From: PCC-10605 sp964409355
GTDB lineage: Bacteria > Cyanobacteriota > Cyanobacteriia > Cyanobacteriales > Cyanobacteriaceae
Direction of reading: 5' to 3'
Length of the DNA stretch: 37,927 bases
Assembly (NCBI GenBank): GCA_964409355.1
Contig: CAYPDC010000026.1
Location: forward strand, 1 to 37,927
This document shows positions 32,646 through 37,927 of the stretch, piece by piece (position 1 is the first letter of the stretch; the number at the start of each line of letters is the position of its first letter). The translations under genes and the position numbers were made by a program. The notes under the pieces are model-generated. The model was not told the DNA's origin and did not search any database. It saw only the letters and a list, made by a program, of their open reading frames with translations.

Positions 32646-35228
32646 ATGAACATTTTTGACAATTTTATGAAAAAAAATACCGAAGTTACGGGGAAAAAAG
32701 ATAATTCTAGCAATTATCTTCCTCCTAACAATAATAACGCTACGGTAGAAGACGATCGCACCGGTTTAAGTATTCCTACCCTCAAAAGGGCGATCGCAGA
32801 TAACCTGTTTTATATCCAAGGGAAATTTCCCACTATTGCCACGAAAAATGATTACTATATGGCTTTAGCCTATACAATTCGTGACAGAATGTTGCAAAGA
32901 TGGGCAGTATCTGTTGATAGTTACCTACAATCCAAAACCCGTGTGGTTTCCTATCTTTCCGCAGAATATCTTTTAGGACCTCATTTAGGCAATAATTTAA
33001 TTAACTTAGGCATTTATGACAGAGTTAAACAAGCAGTAGAGGAATTAGGTTTAGACTTAGAACAGTTGATCGCCCAAGAAGAAGAGCCGGGGTTAGGTAA
33101 CGGCGGTTTAGGGCGTTTAGCCGCTTGTTACATGGATTCATTAGCTACGTTAGAAGTACCTGCTATTGGATACGGAATCCGTTATGAATTCGGGATTTTT
33201 GACCAAGAAATCCGAGACGGTTGGCAAGTAGAGATTACAGATCAATGGTTGCGTTACGGGAATCCTTGGGAAATTCGTCGTCCTGAAGTCACCTACGAGG
33301 TAAAATTAGGTGGTTATGTGGAACATTATACCGACTCCCACGGTCATTTTGGTAGTAATTGGGTACCTGATTTAGTGGTGAAAGGGGTGGCTTATGATAC
33401 TCCTATCCTCGGTTATCGTGTCAATACTGCCAATACTTTACGGTTATGGAAATCCGAAGCGCCAGAATCCTTTGACTTTCAAGCCTTTAATGTGGGAAAC
33501 TATTATGGGGCGGTAAATGAGAAGGTTATCTGTGAAAATATCAGTAAAGTTCTCTATCCCAATGACGAACAAATACAGGGTAAAGAACTGCGATTAAGAC
33601 AACAATACTTCTTCGTTTCCTGTTCTCTCCAAGACATGATTGCCTTACATTTGAGACGAGGCGGTAAAATCGAAAACTTCCATGAGAGCTTTGTGGTACA
33701 GTTAAATGATACTCACCCTGCCATTGGGGTAGCGGAATTGATGCGTCTCTTATTAGATGAATACGAGTTAGATTGGGAAGTGGCTTGGGGTGTCACTACT
33801 CGCACTTTTGCCTATACTAATCATACTCTCTTACCCGAAGCCTTAGAGAAATGGAATTTAGACTTATTTGCTTCTATTTTGCCCCGTCATTTAGAGATTA
33901 TCTATGAAATTAATCGCCGTTTCTTGGATGAGGTAGCCATTGCGTTTCCGGGGGATGATAGCAAGTTATGGAGTTTATCCTTAATTGAAGAAGGGGAAGA
34001 AAAATCCATCCGCATGGCGAATTTAGCCTGTGTCGGTAGTTTTGCCATTAATGGGGTGGCACAATTACATTCGGATTTACTCAAAGAAACGGTTTTAAGA
34101 GACTGGTATCAACTTCATCCTGAGAAATTTAGTAATAAAACTAATGGCGTTACTCCCCGTCGTTGGATGGTGTTGAGTAATCCCCGTTTGACGGAGTTAA
34201 TTACCAGTAAAATTGGCGATAGTTGGATTAAAAATCTTGATGAGTTGAAAGGATTAGAAAAATTTGCTGATGATGCCACATTCCGCAAACAATGGATGGA
34301 TGTTAAATTAGCCGTTAAAAAGGATTTAGCGTCTCAAATTGAACAACAACAGGGTATTAAGATTAATCCTGAGTCTTTGTTTGATGTGCAGGTAAAACGG
34401 ATTCATGAGTATAAACGTCAACATCTCAATGTTTTACATATCATCACCCTCTATAATCGTCTCAAACACCATCCTGATTTAGATATTGTACCCCGTACTT
34501 TCATTTTTGGTGGTAAAGCAGCCCCTGCTTATCATATTGCGAAATTGATGATTAAGTTAATTACTTCTGTGGGAGAAGTGGTTAATAATGATCCTGATAT
34601 GCACGATCGCCTCAAAGTGGTATTTATGCCCGATTATAATGTTACCAATTCCCAAAAAATCTATCCTGCGGCGGATTTATCTGAACAAATTTCCACTGCG
34701 GGAAAAGAGGCTTCGGGTACTGGTAATATGAAATTCTCCCTTAATGGTGCGTTAACTATTGGTACTTTAGACGGTGCGAATGTGGAAATCCGAGAATGTG
34801 TCGGAGAAGAAAACTTTTTCCTTTTTGGTTTAACTGCTGAGGAAGTTAAAGAACGCAAATCACAGGGTTATAATCCTTGGGACTATTATCATGATAGTTT
34901 AAAAGAGGCGATCGACCAGATTTCTTCTGGATTTTTCTCTCACCGTGATGGTAACTTATTCCAACGTCTGGTAAATTCTTTACTCTATGATGATCAATAT
35001 CTCCTCTTTGCGGATTATCAATCCTATATTGAGTGTCAAGATAGTGTTTCTGAGACTTACAGAGATAAAGACAAATGGGCAAAAATGTCTATTTTAAATG
35101 TGGCACGAATGGGTAAATTTTCGAGCGATCGCAGTATTCAAGAATATTGCGACGACATCTGGAAAGTAAAACCTATGCCTGTAGAGTTATACGATTTATG
35201 CCCTGATGGAGAGTGTAAATTAATGTAA
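32646..35228 (+). CDS. glgP: Glycogen phosphorylase
   Basis: GlgP releases glucose-1-phosphate from glycogen, the night-time carbon store of cyanobacteria. The 860-aa protein has 'SYLSAEYLLGPHLGNNLINL', 'EEEPGLGNGGLGRLAACYMD', 'QLNDTHPAIGVAELMRLLLD', 'VKRIHEYKRQHLNVLHII' and the PLP site 'EASGTGNMKFSLNGALTIG', with the Schiff-base Lys. An N-terminal low-complexity extension of about 40 residues, rich in N and K, precedes the core. The ribosome-binding site GAGGATG lies 5 nt upstream. It is monocistronic; HIP1 sites near both ends fit the host. It complements ppsA in carbohydrate metabolism, without being linked to it here. Confidence 0.97.
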   Translation: MNIFDNFMKKNTEVTGKKDNSSNYLPPNNNNATVEDDRTGLSIPTLKRAIADNLFYIQGKFPTIATKNDYYMALAYTIRDRMLQRWAVSVDSYLQSKTRVVSYLSAEYLLGPHLGNNLINLGIYDRVKQAVEELGLDLEQLIAQEEEPGLGNGGLGRLAACYMDSLATLEVPAIGYGIRYEFGIFDQEIRDGWQVEITDQWLRYGNPWEIRRPEVTYEVKLGGYVEHYTDSHGHFGSNWVPDLVVKGVAYDTPILGYRVNTANTLRLWKSEAPESFDFQAFNVGNYYGAVNEKVICENISKVLYPNDEQIQGKELRLRQQYFFVSCSLQDMIALHLRRGGKIENFHESFVVQLNDTHPAIGVAELMRLLLDEYELDWEVAWGVTTRTFAYTNHTLLPEALEKWNLDLFASILPRHLEIIYEINRRFLDEVAIAFPGDDSKLWSLSLIEEGEEKSIRMANLACVGSFAINGVAQLHSDLLKETVLRDWYQLHPEKFSNKTNGVTPRRWMVLSNPRLTELITSKIGDSWIKNLDELKGLEKFADDATFRKQWMDVKLAVKKDLASQIEQQQGIKINPESLFDVQVKRIHEYKRQHLNVLHIITLYNRLKHHPDLDIVPRTFIFGGKAAPAYHIAKLMIKLITSVGEVVNNDPDMHDRLKVVFMPDYNVTNSQKIYPAADLSEQISTAGKEASGTGNMKFSLNGALTIGTLDGANVEIRECVGEENFFLFGLTAEEVKERKSQGYNPWDYYHDSLKEAIDQISSGFFSHRDGNLFQRLVNSLLYDDQYLLFADYQSYIECQDSVSETYRDKDKWAKMSILNVARMGKFSSDRSIQEYCDDIWKVKPMPVELYDLCPDGECKLM

Positions 35229-35537
35229 TTGAAGACCCCTATCCTTCTTAAGATAGGGATTCCCACCTATAATTCTAAGAAATGTCGAATCTAGCATGGA
35301 TGTTTTTTTAATTGGGCGATTCATACTTCGACTACGCCCTTTGACTACTATCAAGAATACAATACAAGTTCCACACCTGTTTAATTTTTGTTTTTGTTGA
35401 AAATAAGGTGTGGGGCTTCTCATCAATTAAGCTAAATCATAATCAGTAATCAGTAATTAGTAATCACTAATTGCATAATGGGTTATTATGGTGAAAAACA
35501 ATCCCGATTTATTTAGATTAAGTGTGTGAGGATAGCA
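35229..35537. other. Intergenic region glgP-LCP gene with hairpins
   Basis: Directly after the glgP stop CCCTATC...GATAGGG (about 35238-35258) forms a short hairpin without a T-run. CCACACCT (35371-35378) and AGGTGTGG (35406-35413) form an 8-bp stem with a long loop. ATACTTCGACTACGC at 35322-35336 repeats 21443-21457. Tandem-like CAGTAATCAGTAATTAGTAA sits near 35449. The last bases hold the ribosome-binding site GAGG (35528-35531). Confidence 0.5.
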
Positions 35538-36998
35538 ATGTCAGAGGGACAAAATAGCCGTAAATCAAACCATTCTCAGCGTCAAAATCAAAGCGAAAAA
35601 CACTCTTCCAAGTCTTCTTTTAAATTTAATCCCCGTTGGTTACTCTTAGGTTTAGGTTTCAGCGTGATCGCAGTTGTCTCAGCTAGTATAGGAGCATTAT
35701 TAGCGTTATCCTTATCCCAAACACCCTTAAGACAGGTTAGATTAACTCCCGACGAAGAAGCCGTATTCAACCAAGAAGAAACCATTACTTTTGATAGTCT
35801 GCAAATTCCCAAATTAAATCGCCCTGTAAATATTCTTGTACTAGGAATTAAGGTTTTAACTTCCGATGTACCTGATCAAGTCCGTCCTGATTTAGGCTAT
35901 CATGCCCTAGTAAACTCCTTTGAAGGTTTATCCGATAGTATGTTACTGTTGAGGTTTGATCCCCATCAAGATTATGTGACAGTATTGTCTATTCCTAGGG
36001 ATACCCAAACAGTTATACCTCGTCGAGGAATGGCTAAAATTAATGAAGCCAATGCTTTAGGCGGTCCTGCTTTTGCCGCTGAAGCCGTCAGTAGTCTTTT
36101 AAACGATGTTAGCATTGATCGCTACATTCGCATCAATGTTCAGGGAGTGGAAAAACTCATCGATGCTTTAGGCGGTTTAAATATCTATGTAACTGAGAAT
36201 ATGAAATATACTGACCATAGCCAACATTTGTATATTGACTTGAAAAAAGGACAACAACATTTAGACGGTGAAAAAGCAATTCAATTTTTGCGTTTCCGTT
36301 ATGATGCTTATGGTGATATTGGTAGGGTACAAAGACAACAAAGTTTTATGCGCGCGCTAGTTGAACAAACTTTAAGCCCCCGTACTATACTGAGAATGCC
36401 AGATATTTTAAACGTGGTGCGATCGCATCTTGATACCAATTTAACTACAAATGAATTAATTGCCATCGCCGGTTTTGCTGCCCAAAAAAATCGTTCCAAT
36501 ATCAGAATGGTAATGTTGCCCGGAGATTTTAATACCCCTGAAGAAGGAGAATTGAGCTATTGGCTACCCGATCATAACAAAATAAGCGAAGTAATGGCTC
36601 AACATTTTGAAGTTAGCTCAAGATACTATACTACACACTATGAATCCGATACTCGTCGTCTCAGGGTTGCCGTACAGAGTACCGAGGGCGATCAAGAAAT
36701 AGCCCAAAATATAGTAGAGTATCTAAAAAATAATGGCTATTCCCGTGCCTATTTGAGTTATAACTTTTATCCTCAGAGACTATCGGAAACGAAAATTATT
36801 GCTCAACAAGGGGATAACTACGCTGCCGCCCAATTACGGGCAGATTTGGGAGTAGGGGAGGTAATTGTTGAAAGCACAGGAGTAATTAATTCTGATATTA
36901 CCATTCAAGTAGGTAATGATTGGTTCGACTCCCACGCAAACCCTGCCAACAACAATGGTAGAGATAATCATAGTAATTTTCAAACAATCTCTTATTGA
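35538..36998 (+). CDS. LytR-CpsA-Psr (LCP) family protein
   Basis: LCP proteins attach lipid-linked glycopolymers to the cell wall, though their cyanobacterial role is less clear. The 486-aa protein has a basic, disordered N-terminus and a membrane anchor at about residues 34-62 ('WLLLGLGFSVIAVVSASIGA'). An extracytoplasmic LCP domain follows: 'NILVLGIK', 'SDSMLLLRFDP', 'VLSIPRDTQTVIP' with the conserved Arg-Asp, 'IRINVQGVEKLIDALGGL' and 'FLRFRYDAYGDIGRVQRQQ'. A C-terminal LytR_C domain begins near residue 370 ('LRVAVQSTEGDQEIAQNI'). I choose the ATG at 35538; the in-frame GTG at 35526 overlaps the GAGG ribosome-binding site. cysH follows after 89 nt. Confidence 0.92.
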   Translation: MSEGQNSRKSNHSQRQNQSEKHSSKSSFKFNPRWLLLGLGFSVIAVVSASIGALLALSLSQTPLRQVRLTPDEEAVFNQEETITFDSLQIPKLNRPVNILVLGIKVLTSDVPDQVRPDLGYHALVNSFEGLSDSMLLLRFDPHQDYVTVLSIPRDTQTVIPRRGMAKINEANALGGPAFAAEAVSSLLNDVSIDRYIRINVQGVEKLIDALGGLNIYVTENMKYTDHSQHLYIDLKKGQQHLDGEKAIQFLRFRYDAYGDIGRVQRQQSFMRALVEQTLSPRTILRMPDILNVVRSHLDTNLTTNELIAIAGFAAQKNRSNIRMVMLPGDFNTPEEGELSYWLPDHNKISEVMAQHFEVSSRYYTTHYESDTRRLRVAVQSTEGDQEIAQNIVEYLKNNGYSRAYLSYNFYPQRLSETKIIAQQGDNYAAAQLRADLGVGEVIVESTGVINSDITIQVGNDWFDSHANPANNNGRDNHSNFQTISY

Positions 36999-37087
36999 AT
37001 TTAGAATGTAAAATTAAGAATGAAAAATTAACTAACAATTCGACAACTCTGAATTCTGAACTTATTACTCATTACTCAATAAAGCCA

Positions 37088-37846
37088 GTGTCTCAATTAT
37101 CTAATACCCATTTCGAGCTAGATTTAAACCGCATCAATGAGAAATTAGCCCATAGCAACGCCACCGAGATTGTGACATGGGCAAAAGTGGAATTTGCCTC
37201 CCACTTAGTCTTAAGTACCAGTTTTGGCATTCAATCGGCAGTAATGTTGCATTTAGTCACCCAAATTGTGCCTGATATTCCAGTGATTTGGATTGACACG
37301 GGTTATTTGCCTAAAGAAACCTATTTATTTGCAGAAGAATTAACCAGAAAATTAAACCTTAATTTAAAGGTTTACCAATCCCCTTTAACCCCAGCGAGAA
37401 TGGAAGCAATTTATGGCAAATTGTGGGAAAAACAAGATGTAGAATCATTGAATTTGTACGATCTCATCCGCAAAGTAGAACCAATGCACCGAGCATTACA
37501 AGAATTATCGGCTAAGGCATGGTTGGCCGGATTAAGACAAAATCAAACCCAATTTCGGAATAAATTACACTATGTAAATAAACAGGGTGAACAATATAAA
37601 ATTTTGCCAATTTTGCGTTGGAATTCAAGGGACATTTATCAATATTTAACCAAATATGATTTACCCTATCATCCTTACTTTGATCAAGGTTATGTAACTG
37701 TAGGAGATTGGCATTCCAGTCGCCCTCTTTCTGCTGAAGATGATCACGAAAGAGATACTCGTTTTCACGGTTTAAAACAGGAATGCGGTTTACATTTACC
37801 AATTAGCAGAGAAGAGGCACAAAGTTTGGATTCTAGTCAATTATAA
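37088..37846 (+). CDS. cysH: Phosphoadenylyl-sulfate (PAPS) reductase
   Basis: CysH reduces PAPS to sulfite with thioredoxin in assimilatory sulfate reduction. From the GTG at 37088 it is 252 aa, beginning 'SQLSNTHFELDLNRINEKL'. The P-loop-like 'LSTSFGIQSAVMLHLV' and 'VIWIDTGYLPKETY' bind the substrate. The catalytic 'QECGLH' (Cys233) lies near the C-terminus. The extra cysteine pairs of Fe-S APS reductases are missing, so it is the PAPS type. The frame is open to a TTG at 36995 that overlaps the LCP stop, but those 31 codons are made of repeat-like spacer sequence and I reject them. A hairpin terminator follows. Confidence 0.93.
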   Translation: MSQLSNTHFELDLNRINEKLAHSNATEIVTWAKVEFASHLVLSTSFGIQSAVMLHLVTQIVPDIPVIWIDTGYLPKETYLFAEELTRKLNLNLKVYQSPLTPARMEAIYGKLWEKQDVESLNLYDLIRKVEPMHRALQELSAKAWLAGLRQNQTQFRNKLHYVNKQGEQYKILPILRWNSRDIYQYLTKYDLPYHPYFDQGYVTVGDWHSSRPLSAEDDHERDTRFHGLKQECGLHLPISREEAQSLDSSQL

Positions 37847-37862
37847 GGTGCGATCGTACTGT

Positions 37863-37885
37863 AAAGATTTTCTAAATCTTTTTTT
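37863..37885 (+). terminator. Rho-independent terminator of cysH
   Basis: AAAGATTT and AAATCTTT form an 8-bp stem with loop TCT, running straight into a T-run (37879-37885), 16 nt after the cysH stop. Confidence 0.8.
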
Positions 37886-37927
37886 AACAATAACTTCCCA
37901 AAGAGCATCGGTTGCTTTTACTCATTT
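37886..37927. repeat. Dispersed intergenic repeat, second copy at window end
   Basis: ACAATAACTTCCCAAAGAG then CATCGGTTGC nearly repeats 21397-21426. The copy runs off the window, so its full length is not visible. Confidence 0.5.

Noticed and set aside
36995..37087. 31-codon N-terminal extension of cysH from a TTG overlapping the LCP stop
   Set aside because: The extension translates intergenic repeat-like sequence; homology to PAPS reductases begins after the GTG at 37088.
1..37927. CRISPR arrays, rRNA, prophage or complete insertion sequences
   Set aside because: No regularly spaced 25-40 bp direct repeats, no rRNA-like stretch, and no transposase, integrase or phage structural gene were found on either strand.

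Overview
The window comes from an AT-rich, unicellular-type cyanobacterium, most likely from the Cyanobacterium/Geminocystis neighbourhood (inference). Supporting signs are about 20 copies of the HIP1 octamer GCGATCGC, a PetL-like cytochrome b6f subunit, a pair of bacterioferritins of the cyanobacterial BfrA/BfrB type, DUF1822 and Uma2 family proteins, and a HoxW-type hydrogenase protease. Most of the window is ordinary chromosomal housekeeping, interrupted by small decayed islands rich in repeats and gene remnants.

Layout. 1-1.2 kb: a GT-B-like glycosyltransferase. 1.4-3.9 kb (-): phosphoenolpyruvate synthase. 4.5-8.4 kb (-): a co-directional run made of a 95-aa unknown, a very divergent sigma-70-like protein, a DUF1822 protein and a HigB/HigA-type toxin-antitoxin pair. 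8.6-12.2 kb (+): rpsB (with a structured leader), tsf, an uncharacterised 303-aa protein and pth. 12.2-14.4 kb: repeats, a Uma2 remnant and a secreted M23 peptidase (-). 14.4-15.8 kb (+): a small unknown protein and two adjacent bacterioferritins with complementary active sites. 16-16.9 kb (+): an apparently solitary Dam-type adenine methylase. 16.9-20.3 kb (-): recG-hoxW-hypA. 20.5-21.4 kb (-): a lone sugar-type ABC permease. 21.4-22.1 kb: a graveyard with an AAA-ATPase tail and a frameshifted gene. 22.1-22.8 kb (-): tRNA-Arg(CCG) and rpmG-rpsR. 23-27.9 kb (+): der, argS, aroA and a 31-codon petL. 28-30.3 kb (+): a Tat-exported PhoX-like phosphatase behind a three-unit Pho-box-like array. 30.3-32.5 kb: MITE, hairpins, an internally deleted gene, a 5'-truncated EF-hand gene and an Uma2 gene. 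32.6-37.9 kb (+): glgP, an LCP-family protein and cysH, ending in a good terminator.

Metabolic themes are carbon storage and gluconeogenesis (ppsA, glgP), translation (rpsB, tsf, pth, argS, der, rpmG, rpsR, tRNA-Arg), sulfate and phosphate acquisition (cysH, phoX) and iron storage (bfrA/bfrB).

The most interesting non-gene signals are a small non-autonomous inverted-repeat element present three times (two copies with exact 5-bp target duplications), a second dispersed repeat ending in AGAGCCA, the rpsB leader hairpin and the Pho-box array. I found no clear new multi-gene defence or metabolic system. The sigma-like/DUF1822 cluster and the heme/diiron bacterioferritin pair are the best candidates for follow-up.
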